This document shows, piece after piece, positions 6,952 through 14,228 of a stretch of 18,313 bases of DNA. Each line of letters begins with the position of its first letter. Within the stretch, counting starts at the first letter, position 1. Under the pieces are notes generated by a model. That model saw only the letters and a program-made list of their open reading frames with translations. It did no database searches and was not told where the DNA came from. Origin of the DNA: Phycisphaerae bacterium (GTDB lineage: Bacteria; Planctomycetota; Phycisphaerae; UBA1845; UTPLA1); NCBI GenBank assembly GCA_016935885.1, contig JAFGQA010000496.1, positions 1 to 18,313 of the forward strand, read 5' to 3'. The position numbers and the translations under genes are program-made.

Positions 6952-7461
6952 ATGAACAAACCGTGGTACCGAATCGTGGGATTGAGCGCGGCGGTTGTCC
7001 TTGTTGCGGGGCTTGTGGTATTCGCCTGGAACTCGGGCGGCCCCGATGAACAGGAACGCGTGGTGAAGGAGTCGGAGGTGCCGGCGTCGGCCCTGGCTGC
7101 GCTGAAGAAGCTCGCGGGCACGGCGAAGATCACGGAGTTCGAAGAGGCAATCGAGCACGGCCACACATTCTATGAGTGTTCATGGGATGGGCCGCACGGC
7201 AAGGTGGAGGTCCAGGTGACCCCTTCGGGCGACTTGGTCGAGACCGAGGAGACTGTTCCGGCGGGGATGGTCCCCAAGGCCGTGCTGGCCGAAGCCAAGC
7301 GGGCCGCCGGGAAGGACGCGAAGCTGTATTGTGAGAAGAAGACGATGATCCTGTACGAAGTCAAGTTCAGCAAAGGGGATCGCCGTCACGAGATGCTCTT
7401 CTCTCCCGACGGCCGAGTGCACGAGCAGGAGGAAGAGGGGGGGCACGCGGAGGATGATTAG
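6952..7461 (+). CDS. Membrane-anchored protein with two PepSY-like repeats
   Basis: This 169-residue protein has one N-terminal membrane segment (about 7-26: RIVGLSAAVVLVAGLVVFAW) without a lipobox, so the rest is probably periplasmic. Two similar modules follow. The first (43-103) starts VPASALAALKKLAGTAKI and contains YECSWDGPHGKVEVQVTPSGDLVE. The second (107-160) starts VPKAVLAEAKRAAGKDAKL and contains YEVKFSKGDRRHEMLFSPDGRV. The pattern helix, strand, strand with PSG/PDG turn is that of PepSY-like domains. The tail is strongly acidic. ATG 6952 was chosen because AGGAG lies seven bases upstream; an ATG at 6946 is too close. PepSY-like proteins often sit beside two-component systems and may modulate sensing. 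The role here is inferred from position. Confidence 0.75.
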   Translation: MNKPWYRIVGLSAAVVLVAGLVVFAWNSGGPDEQERVVKESEVPASALAALKKLAGTAKITEFEEAIEHGHTFYECSWDGPHGKVEVQVTPSGDLVETEETVPAGMVPKAVLAEAKRAAGKDAKLYCEKKTMILYEVKFSKGDRRHEMLFSPDGRVHEQEEEGGHAEDD

Positions 7462-7560
7462 GAGCCCGTGGCAAAACTGTGGCACCGGCGCCAAAGCCCG
7501 TGGTTTTCACGGTCAGGAACGGCGTGTCTGAACCGCTGTTTCCCCTTTGTCACGGGCTGT
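7461..7560 (+). mobile_element. Type A miniature inverted-repeat element, copy 3 (100 bp)
   Basis: It is flanked by TA at 7459-7460 and 7561-7562. Left terminus GGAGCCCGTGGCAAA; right terminus TTTGTCACGGGCTGT, its imperfect inverse. It shares the core GTGGTTTTCACGGTCAGGAA with copies 1 and 2. The PepSY-like gene's stop codon TAG (7459-7461) is formed by the flanking TA plus the first G of the element. The internal hairpin is degraded in this copy. Confidence 0.75.
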
Positions 7561-7573
7561 TAGCACCCACCGC

Positions 7574-7604
7574 ACAGGATTGCGTCCCAACATTACAATC
7601 CTGT
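7574..7604. promoter_or_regulatory. Inverted repeat upstream of the barrel-protein gene
   Basis: ACAGGATTG and CAATCCTGT form a 9-bp perfect inverted repeat with a 13-nt spacer. It lies 170 bp upstream of the ATG at 7774. There is no U-tract, so an operator is more likely than a terminator. The rest of 7605-7758 shows nothing clear. Confidence 0.4.
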
Positions 7605-7773
7605 CATGATCCACATAGCACCTTGTTGCCGACGATAGGAGCACATAGCCTACGCATCAAAGAACCGAGCGGCAGGTCACTCGGGGCGGCCCCGTGTGCT
7701 TCGAATCTCATGGGAAATCGAGCAAGTATCAGACCTGTGTCGACGGTGATTCTGACATGGAGGTAATCGGACA

Positions 7774-8739
7774 ATGGAAAATCACCACCGTTTCATGATC
7801 GCAATCGTAGCAATCGCGATGGCAACTTCCGCACAGAACGTGGCAGACGCTCAACAAGCTCGACGATCCGGGGACAGAGCAGCCGGCGCTGCTCAGCCTC
7901 AACCGGCCTCGCCGGCGCGGACGCCTGCCCAGCAAGGCCAGTACCTGGCCCTGGGTTATCAAGACGAACCGCTTCAAGAGGAGTCCACGGAGAGATATGA
8001 AGAGCGCGCATCCGGTCTGGAGCAGGGAGAAGACGACGTGGCGGCACGCCAGTCGATCGACTCTTTCACGTCGCTCGAGGACGGCCAACCGGGCGATCCT
8101 GGCAAGTTTGAGCTCGAGTTTATGCTCGAGTGGGAGACGATCTCCGGGGAGCACGATCCGATCACCCTCGAAACGGAATTGGAGTATACGCCTGACGGCA
8201 GCGACTTCTTGCAGAACATGCAGTTGATCTTGGGCGTTCCCGTCGAAATGGGGCTTGGTGGTGTGGATGGCAACGCCGATCTCGAGTTCGGCTGGCAACA
8301 GCGATGGGTGCGGGAAGACGGGATGATGCCCACCCTGGCTACGTTGGCCGAGATTCGGATCCCGTCCGGTTATCACTCGTCCGGCGTGGACGGCACCTTG
8401 ACGGGGATCGTGGCCAAGGACGTCGGTCCCGGAACGGCGTACCTCAACGGCTTCGTCAAGACGGCCAATGGTGACAACGTTGAAGACGTCCGCCATTTCC
8501 AATGGGGTGTCGTGACAGGGTACAAATGGCGGATCGATGAGCGGTTCGCCTTAATCGGTGATTACGTGTGCAAGTCCAGCGAGGAAGACGGACACGCCAA
8601 TGTCAACCTCCTCGAGCTATCGGGGGAGTACAAGGTGAACGAGCATCTGACCGTCGGTCCGGGTATCGTCATCGGCTTGGACGACAACGAGGAAACGCCC
8701 AACTTTGGCGCGGGTCTCCGTGCAACCATTTCTTTCTGA
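7774..8739 (+). CDS. Putative outer-membrane beta-barrel protein
   Basis: This 321-residue protein has an N-terminal signal peptide (about 1-26, IAIVAIAMATSAQNVADA). A Gln/Pro/Ala-rich linker (27-60) follows, then an acidic stretch, then alternating strands from about residue 108: KFELEFMLEWETIS, ITLETELEYTP, MQLILGVPVEMGLG, ADLEFGWQQRWV. It ends with a typical barrel terminus LRATISF with C-terminal Phe. The strand pattern and end resemble the small 'putative transporter/MetA-pathway' outer-membrane barrels. The start ATG has GGAGGT nine bases upstream. It lies between the PepSY-like gene and the efflux cluster on the same strand, with a possible terminator directly after it. A role in uptake or in the same stress response is only positional inference. 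Confidence 0.65.
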   Translation: MENHHRFMIAIVAIAMATSAQNVADAQQARRSGDRAAGAAQPQPASPARTPAQQGQYLALGYQDEPLQEESTERYEERASGLEQGEDDVAARQSIDSFTSLEDGQPGDPGKFELEFMLEWETISGEHDPITLETELEYTPDGSDFLQNMQLILGVPVEMGLGGVDGNADLEFGWQQRWVREDGMMPTLATLAEIRIPSGYHSSGVDGTLTGIVAKDVGPGTAYLNGFVKTANGDNVEDVRHFQWGVVTGYKWRIDERFALIGDYVCKSSEEDGHANVNLLELSGEYKVNEHLTVGPGIVIGLDDNEETPNFGAGLRATISF

Positions 8740-8758
8740 ACTGGGAGGATACGGCGCG

Positions 8759-8811
8759 GGAGGCTTCGTGCCCTTATTCCTGTATGGGCGAGGCGCAGGA
8801 AGCTCCTTTTT
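8759..8811 (+). terminator. Likely Rho-independent terminator after the barrel gene
   Basis: GGAG-g-CTTC (8759-8767) pairs with GAAGCTCC (8799-8806), leaving one bulged G, and a run of five T follows (8807-8811). An inner stem, GCCC/GGGC (8770-8773, 8786-8789), fills the loop. The remaining gene-free part to 9020 shows only a small hairpin, AAGAC-gacc-GTCTT (8947-8960). Confidence 0.5.
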
Positions 8812-9020
8812 GAAGCCCCTGGGTGGCTGTTTCGTTGCCGGGTCGCTGAGGACATCGACAAGACCGCGTGCAGCCATCCCGGGAGGCCTTTCACAGGTGT
8901 TTCGGACGCAAGACGATCGGCCCGCGGCCCCATGGTTGAGTTAATGAAGACGACCGTCTTGGGCACGGGGGCACGCCTTCTTTATCATTCCGCGCCCGAC
9001 ACACGATGGAGACGAACGAC

Positions 9021-9179
9021 ATGAGAAGAGTAAAATGGATCCGCTGGTTTGGGTTGAGCTTCGCGACGCTATCAGCCGTGCAACTTGGTGGATGTAACAT
9101 CCAGGACTGGATCGACCTTGGTGTAAACCTGATATGGTACCAGTGGCTGTTCAGCTTCTTGAACGGTGGATCGGCGTGA
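9021..9179 (+). CDS. Tiny lipoprotein upstream of the outer-membrane factor
   Basis: This is a 52-residue frame, too short for many gene callers. It starts MRRVKWIRWF, followed by a hydrophobic signal stretch (GLSFATLSAVQL) and a lipobox LGGC with Cys25. The mature part is only 28 residues, begins CNIQDWIDLGVNLIWYQW and is Trp/Leu-rich, so it could lie flat on or in a membrane. ATG 9021 is preceded by GGAG nine bases upstream; an in-frame ATG at 9006 has no such site. The stop is eight bases before the outer-membrane factor gene, which itself lacks a good ribosome site, so coupling is likely. The function is unknown. The match to another mini-lipoprotein two genes later suggests a small pump accessory factor. 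Confidence 0.65.
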   Translation: MRRVKWIRWFGLSFATLSAVQLGGCNIQDWIDLGVNLIWYQWLFSFLNGGSA

Positions 9180-9187
9180 TCCGGTAA

Positions 9188-10771
9188 ATGACTGCGTATC
9201 TCCTCCATAACTCTGCGCACCGAGCAGTCGTGTGTTTTGCGTGTTTGCGCACACTCTCGCTGGTCAGCCTGTCCGGCATGGTCGGCATGGTTTTCGCCGG
9301 GTGTGTCTCGGTCGATCCACGCCCTGATTATCAAAACACGAGCCGGATGGTCATCGAGCGCACCGGTACGGACGAAGTGTACGAGCCCGGCATCGAACCG
9401 CTGATCGAGGGGAAGATCAGCGGCTTGTTGGAAGGTGGCCTGACGACGCGTGAAGCCGTGCAGGTCGCGCTGTTGAACAACCGGAGCCTTCAAGCGGCGT
9501 TTCAGCAGATCGGCGTTTCCCGGGCGGAGGTGGTTCAGTCCGGCCTGTTGAGCAATCCGTCCCTGGGGTTCAGCCTGCGTTTTCCAGAAGGCGGCGGGCG
9601 ATCAAACCTGACCCTCACGTTTGCCCAGCAACTCGTCGATCTCTGGCAGATTCCAGTCCGCAAACGCATCGCGGAGGCGGAACTCGAACGGACGATCCTC
9701 GGCGTAGGACGTCAGGCCGTAGCACTCGCCGCCGAGGTCGAGACCTGCTGCCATCGGCTCCTCGCCGTTCAGAAGGCCGAGTTGCTTGCCGGCGAGGACA
9801 TGGAATTGGCTCAACGCCTGCTGTCGTTGGCCCAGGGTCGATTCAACGCCGGCGAGGCCGGCAAGCTGGACGTCAACCTCGCCCGCGTCGCCGTGCTCGA
9901 CGTGCAGCAACGGTCGATCGCCCTGCGCGGCGAGACCCAAGCGGCCCGTTCCGACTTGGCACGGCTGCTTGGGCTGGCGCGATGGGACGGGCCATGGTCG
10001 CTTGTGGGCGACTTTCCGGACTGCCTTCCGGCCTTAGCGGAAGAGGCGGCCCTGCTGGACTGGGCGATGCACCAGCGACTCGACGCGCAAGCCGCGACGA
10101 TGCAGGTTCTCGCGGCGGATCACGAAGTCCGCAGACAGATCCTGGACATCTTCCCGAACGTCACGCTCGGCGTTGAAGGAGAACGTCCCGAGCGGCGCGC
10201 CCTGCCGGGGCGCAAGATCCTGGCGGACACGGCGAGGGCGTCCGCTCGCAACGGCGCACTCACCGCGCCGGACATTGAGACGCGCAGCGAACGCAACCTG
10301 GAACGTCGGCAGATCATCGACTCGCTACTCGGCCCGACGCTCGACATCACCCTGCCGGTCTGGCACCAGAACCAGGCTCAGATCGCCAAGGCTCGCTACG
10401 AAGCCGCCCAGCGCCGCAAGGAGTTTGAAGACCTCCTGGATGCGATCGCGCAGGATGTCCAGAAGGCCGTCGCGGCGGCACAGAGCGCCGCCGAACTCGT
10501 GTCATTCTTTCGCGATCAAGCGCAGCCGTTGGCCCGCGAGAACGTGGAGACGGCGCGGCGCGCCTATCAGGCCGGAGAAGAGAGCATTGTCACGCTGATG
10601 GACGCCCAGAGGACCCTGGTCAGTCAGCGGACTGCATACGTCAACGCCCAGCAGAACTGCGCGGTTGCATTGGCGGCGTTGCGCCGTGCCGTTGGCGGGA
10701 CGTTGCCGCCGCCCGATCCACAGGGCGCAGCCGCGCCCCAACCTGTTGTGAGCGAGGAGGGGAATCCATGA
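9188..10771 (+). CDS. TolC/CusC-family outer-membrane efflux lipoprotein
   Basis: This 527-residue outer-membrane channel would dock on the RND pump encoded downstream. A signal region (about 14-38) ends in the lipobox FAGC with Cys39, as in CusC/OprM-type factors. The body has the two-repeat OEP layout: LTTREAVQVALLNNRSLQAAFQQIGVSRAEVVQSGLLSNPSL opens the first repeat (split as LTTREAVQVALL, NNRSLQAAF and so on), with long alpha-helical hairpins rich in Ala/Gln/Glu. The second repeat near 365-490 contains LDITLPVWHQNQAQIAKA and ARENVETARRAYQAGEESIVTLMDAQRTL. The C-terminus is Pro/Ala-rich. The stop overlaps the next gene by ATGA. An insert at about 325-365, rich in Arg, lies just before the second repeat's barrel strand and is probably a loop. 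The assignment to an efflux complex is secure; the substrate is not. Confidence 0.95.
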   Translation: MTAYLLHNSAHRAVVCFACLRTLSLVSLSGMVGMVFAGCVSVDPRPDYQNTSRMVIERTGTDEVYEPGIEPLIEGKISGLLEGGLTTREAVQVALLNNRSLQAAFQQIGVSRAEVVQSGLLSNPSLGFSLRFPEGGGRSNLTLTFAQQLVDLWQIPVRKRIAEAELERTILGVGRQAVALAAEVETCCHRLLAVQKAELLAGEDMELAQRLLSLAQGRFNAGEAGKLDVNLARVAVLDVQQRSIALRGETQAARSDLARLLGLARWDGPWSLVGDFPDCLPALAEEAALLDWAMHQRLDAQAATMQVLAADHEVRRQILDIFPNVTLGVEGERPERRALPGRKILADTARASARNGALTAPDIETRSERNLERRQIIDSLLGPTLDITLPVWHQNQAQIAKARYEAAQRRKEFEDLLDAIAQDVQKAVAAAQSAAELVSFFRDQAQPLARENVETARRAYQAGEESIVTLMDAQRTLVSQRTAYVNAQQNCAVALAALRRAVGGTLPPPDPQGAAAPQPVVSEEGNP

Positions 10772-10953
10772 AACGACGAATCGGCCTTCTCCCAAGTGTC
10801 GCGCTGCTCGTCGCGGGACTAACGCTGTTGGACGGCTGCGTGCCGAGCGGAGCCTCGGAAGACCCGTCCACCCTCGCGGCAGCGGGCTTGCAGAACTTGC
10901 TGACGTTCATGACCGACTTTGCCCGGCAGATGGCGACCGCGCTGCTGCTTTGA
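10768..10953 (+). CDS. Tiny lipoprotein between the outer-membrane factor and the pump
   Basis: This 61-residue protein starts MKRRIGLLPSVALLVAGL. A signal peptide ends at LLDGC with Cys24 as the likely lipidated residue. The 38-residue mature part begins CVPSGASEDPSTLAAAG and ends in an amphipathic helix, LQNLLTFMTDFARQMATALL. Its ATG overlaps the upstream stop codon (ATGA), and AGGAGG lies eight bases before it, so it is well translated as part of the efflux cluster. It resembles the 52-residue lipoprotein in design (short lipoprotein, helical Leu/Phe-rich end) but not clearly in sequence. It may help assemble or seal the pump at the membrane. That is inference; no known family was recognised. 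Confidence 0.75.
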   Translation: MKRRIGLLPSVALLVAGLTLLDGCVPSGASEDPSTLAAAGLQNLLTFMTDFARQMATALLL

Positions 10954-11075
10954 GGCGATCGGTACAGGGCACCGGCGGCGTCGGCAGCATATGGGCACAC
11001 GATGCTCGGCCGCGGCTTCACCGCTGGCGCGGTGGCACCGCGATGGTTTTGAGATAGGCTCTTGGGAATGCTCAC

Positions 11076-14000
11076 GTGATGACGGATCCATCCGAGAAGG
11101 CCCCGCTGCCCGGCGCGCAGGACACACACCACGGCGACGGCTTCGTCATCCGCCACCGCAAGGGGATTCTGTTCGTCTCGCTGGTTGTATGCCTGGCGGG
11201 GGCATACTCGGCGTATCGCATGCCAGCCTCGGTCTTTCCTCAGACCGATTTTCCCCGCGTCGTCATTCTGCTCGACAACGGCGTCATGCCCGCCGACGAG
11301 ATGATGGCCACCATCACGCGCCCGATCGAAGAGGCGATGAAGAACATCCCCGGCGCGGTCAACATTCGTTCCGCGACGGGCCGCGGCTCGGCCGAGGTCA
11401 ACGTCTTCTTCGATTGGAAGACCGACATGGTACAGGCCGAGCTTTACGTACTCGGGCGACTGTCGCAGATTCGCAGCACGCTTCCCGCGACGACCGAAGC
11501 CGCGGTACATCGGCTGACCTTCGCGGCGTTTCCGGTCATCGGGATCAGCATGACCAGCGACAGGCGCGGCGTCACCGATCTTTGGGAAATGGCGCGCTAC
11601 GACATTCAGCCGCGGTTCCTGCGGATACCCGGCGTGGCTCGAATCGCGCTGGTCGGGGGCAGCGTGCCCGAATACCACGTCGTGCTCGATCCGCTCAAGC
11701 TGGAAGCCTTTCGGCTCACGCCGCAGCAGGTCACGGACGCCATCGTTCAGGCCAACCGTTTCGTGCCCGCCGGCATGCACGAGGAAGACCGGCAACTGTA
11801 CCTGACGCTTGTGGACGGCCGCGCGGCCGGTGCGGACGAACTCGCCGACATGGTGATCGGCTGGGCCGGGGCCTCGCCCATTCACGTCTGTGACGTCGGA
11901 AGCGTTCGCCGCGGCGCCGCGCCCCGATTCAACATCGTCACGGCCGACGGCGTCGACGCGGTGCTGCTCAACGTCTACAGCCAACCCGACGGCAACACGG
12001 TCGCGATTGCCGACACGCTTCAAACCGAACTCAGGAATCTGAAGCGGGAACTTCCGCCGGACATCCGCATGGCGTTCTTCTACGACCAATCGCAGTTCGT
12101 CCGTGAGGGCGTCGGCAGCGTGTGGGAGGCGATCTTCATCGGGCTGGCGCTGTCGATCGTGGTGCTCTATGCGTTTCTACGCACGGTGAGCACGACGCTC
12201 GTAGCGGTGCTGGCGATCCCAGTAACCGTTCTGAGCACGCTGGTCGGTATGCACCTGTTTCACATGAGCTTCAACCTGATGACGCTCGGCGGCATCGCCG
12301 CGGCCATCGGATTGGTCATTGACGACGCCATCGTCGTGGTCGAGGCGATGTACGCCAAGGTCTGCGCCGGACACACGCGAATAGCCGCTGCCCGACTCGC
12401 CGTCCACGAGGTCGGCCTGCCGTTGGTCGGCAGCACGCTCACGCCCGTCGTGGTCTTTATCCCGTTGGCCTATCTGACCGGCGTGCCGGGCGTGTTCTTT
12501 CGGGCGCTGGCGCTGACGATGGTCTTTGCGCTGCTCTCTTCGCTGTTGATCGCCGTGACACTGACGCCGACGTTGGGCGCGGCGCTGATGCGTCGGCGCG
12601 GCGGCCCGGCGCAGGATGAACTCGAACAAGGCGGACCGATGCTGCGCCGCCTCATAGCCGCATACGAGTGGGCGGCGCGACGTATTCTGCACCACCCGAA
12701 GGTCGCGATGGTGTGTGTGGCACTGATCGTCGCCGCGGGCGTCGGGATGTACACAAGTCTCGAATCCGACTTCCTGCCGGAGCAGGACGAGGGCGCGTTT
12801 GTGCTCGACTACTTCTCCCGCCCCGGGACGAGCCTGGCCGAAACCGACCGCATGTTGCGCCACGTCGAGGAGATTCTGTACGACACCCCTGAGATCGAGA
12901 GCTATTCACGCCGTACCGGCGCCCGGTTGGCGCTGGCCATCGCGGAACCCAACACCGGCGACTTCCTCGTGAAGCTCAAGAAAGGCCGCGCCCGAACCAC
13001 CGAAGAGGTTATCGACGAACTCCGCGAGAAGATTCAGGCGGCCGAACCGGCGCTGAATACGGAGTTTCCCGGTGTGCTCGGCGACCTGATCGGTGATCTG
13101 ACATGGTCGCCCGATCCGATCGAGATCAAGATCTTCACCAACGACACGGACCAGCTCAAACGGCTCGCGTCGAAGATCGCCGAAGAGATCGAACAGGTGC
13201 CGGGCGTCGTGGACGTCAACGACGGCTTGGTCGTCGCGGGCCCCTCGCTGCGGTATCAGGTCCGGCAGGCGGTTGCGGCCCGCGCAGGGCTTGATGCAGC
13301 GCAAATCGGGGCCAACCTGGAATCGGCCATGCTCGGCTCGCCAGCCTCCTACATTCTCGAAGGCGATCGAACCAAACCCGTGCGCGTGCTGCTGGAGCAT
13401 CAGCAAATCGCCGACAGACGGCGTATCGGCGAGATGCCGGTTCGGTCTCTCCAAGGCACACGATTGACGCTCGACGACGTGGCCCAGGCGAACGTATACC
13501 CAGGACGCCTGGAGAGACACCGTGAGGACCTCCGGGAACTGATCGCGGTTTCGGGTCGGTTCTCCGGCCGCGACCTCGGTAGCGGCATTGCGGCGATCAA
13601 GGAGCACCTGGCCGAATCGCTACAGATTCCTCTCGGCGTTTCCATCGAATATGGCGGCCTCTATCAACAACAGCAGGAATCGTTCCGAAACCTGTTGAAC
13701 GTGCTGATCATGGCCATCCTCCTGGTCTATGGCGTGCTGTTGCTTGAGTTTCGCGCGGTGCTGCATCCTTTGGCGATCGTCGGCGGTGCGGTGTTGGCGC
13801 TGTTCGGCGTCCTGGTGGCGCTCTGGGTGACCAACACTTCTTTGAACATCGTCTCGTTTCTCGGAGCGATTATCGGCGTGGGCATCGTGGCGAAAAACGG
13901 TATCCTGATGCTCGACTATGTCGATCATCTGCGCCGCCGCGGTCTACCGCTGGTCGAGGCGCTCGTGCAGTCCGGTCGCAGGCGCTTGCGGCCTGTGCTG

Positions 14001-14228
14001 ATGACCTCGATGACGACCTTTCTCGGGCTGCTGCCGCTGGCCTACGGCGTCGGAGCAGGCGCCGACATGCTGCGACCACTGGCGATTGCGGTGATCGGGT
14101 CGCTGTGCATCTCGCTCGTGCTCTCACTCCTGGCCACGCCCCTGTTCTACTATGTCTTCCTGCGGGTTCTCGGGTTGCACGAACATCGCCCGACCGCCGG
14201 ACCTACCATGCTGGAGGCGGGAGCATGA
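11076..14228 (+). CDS. RND-family efflux pump inner-membrane subunit
   Basis: This 1050-residue proton-driven transporter is full length for the AcrB/CusA superfamily. The N-terminus carries a cytoplasmic tail and TM1 (about 31-48), followed by MPASVFPQTDFPRVVI. The fourth membrane segment has GLVIDDAIVVVEAM with the proton-relay pair Asp416/Asp417. The tenth has VGIVAKNGILMLDYVDHLRR with Lys940, so the charged relay of hydrophobe-type RND pumps is intact. The heavy-metal (CusA) relay motif is not seen, which favours organic or amphiphilic substrates over copper. The start is GTG 11076 or ATG 11079, with a weak GGGA upstream. A 122-bp gap separates it from the preceding lipoprotein. Its stop overlaps the membrane-fusion gene (ATGA). 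Confidence 0.97.
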   Translation: MMTDPSEKAPLPGAQDTHHGDGFVIRHRKGILFVSLVVCLAGAYSAYRMPASVFPQTDFPRVVILLDNGVMPADEMMATITRPIEEAMKNIPGAVNIRSATGRGSAEVNVFFDWKTDMVQAELYVLGRLSQIRSTLPATTEAAVHRLTFAAFPVIGISMTSDRRGVTDLWEMARYDIQPRFLRIPGVARIALVGGSVPEYHVVLDPLKLEAFRLTPQQVTDAIVQANRFVPAGMHEEDRQLYLTLVDGRAAGADELADMVIGWAGASPIHVCDVGSVRRGAAPRFNIVTADGVDAVLLNVYSQPDGNTVAIADTLQTELRNLKRELPPDIRMAFFYDQSQFVREGVGSVWEAIFIGLALSIVVLYAFLRTVSTTLVAVLAIPVTVLSTLVGMHLFHMSFNLMTLGGIAAAIGLVIDDAIVVVEAMYAKVCAGHTRIAAARLAVHEVGLPLVGSTLTPVVVFIPLAYLTGVPGVFFRALALTMVFALLSSLLIAVTLTPTLGAALMRRRGGPAQDELEQGGPMLRRLIAAYEWAARRILHHPKVAMVCVALIVAAGVGMYTSLESDFLPEQDEGAFVLDYFSRPGTSLAETDRMLRHVEEILYDTPEIESYSRRTGARLALAIAEPNTGDFLVKLKKGRARTTEEVIDELREKIQAAEPALNTEFPGVLGDLIGDLTWSPDPIEIKIFTNDTDQLKRLASKIAEEIEQVPGVVDVNDGLVVAGPSLRYQVRQAVAARAGLDAAQIGANLESAMLGSPASYILEGDRTKPVRVLLEHQQIADRRRIGEMPVRSLQGTRLTLDDVAQANVYPGRLERHREDLRELIAVSGRFSGRDLGSGIAAIKEHLAESLQIPLGVSIEYGGLYQQQQESFRNLLNVLIMAILLVYGVLLLEFRAVLHPLAIVGGAVLALFGVLVALWVTNTSLNIVSFLGAIIGVGIVAKNGILMLDYVDHLRRRGLPLVEALVQSGRRRLRPVLMTSMTTFLGLLPLAYGVGAGADMLRPLAIAVIGSLCISLVLSLLATPLFYYVFLRVLGLHEHRPTAGPTMLEAGA

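Noticed and set aside
4063..7562. CRISPR-like array of hairpin repeats
   Set aside because: The repeats are few, of two kinds, irregularly spaced, carry terminal inverted repeats, and have no unique spacers or cas genes.
8740..9020. Riboswitch in the spacer before the efflux cluster
   Set aside because: The hairpin with T-run looks like a plain terminator. No conserved aptamer core of a known class was recognised.
10641..12089. 482-residue minus-strand open frame
   Set aside because: It is antisense to the outer-membrane factor, lipoprotein and pump genes, with Arg/His-rich noise and no recognisable motif.
14105..14224. Upstream extension of the membrane-fusion protein frame
   Set aside because: It overlaps the pump gene out of frame. 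The ATG at 14225 has GGAGG, an ATGA overlap and a lipoprotein signal peptide.
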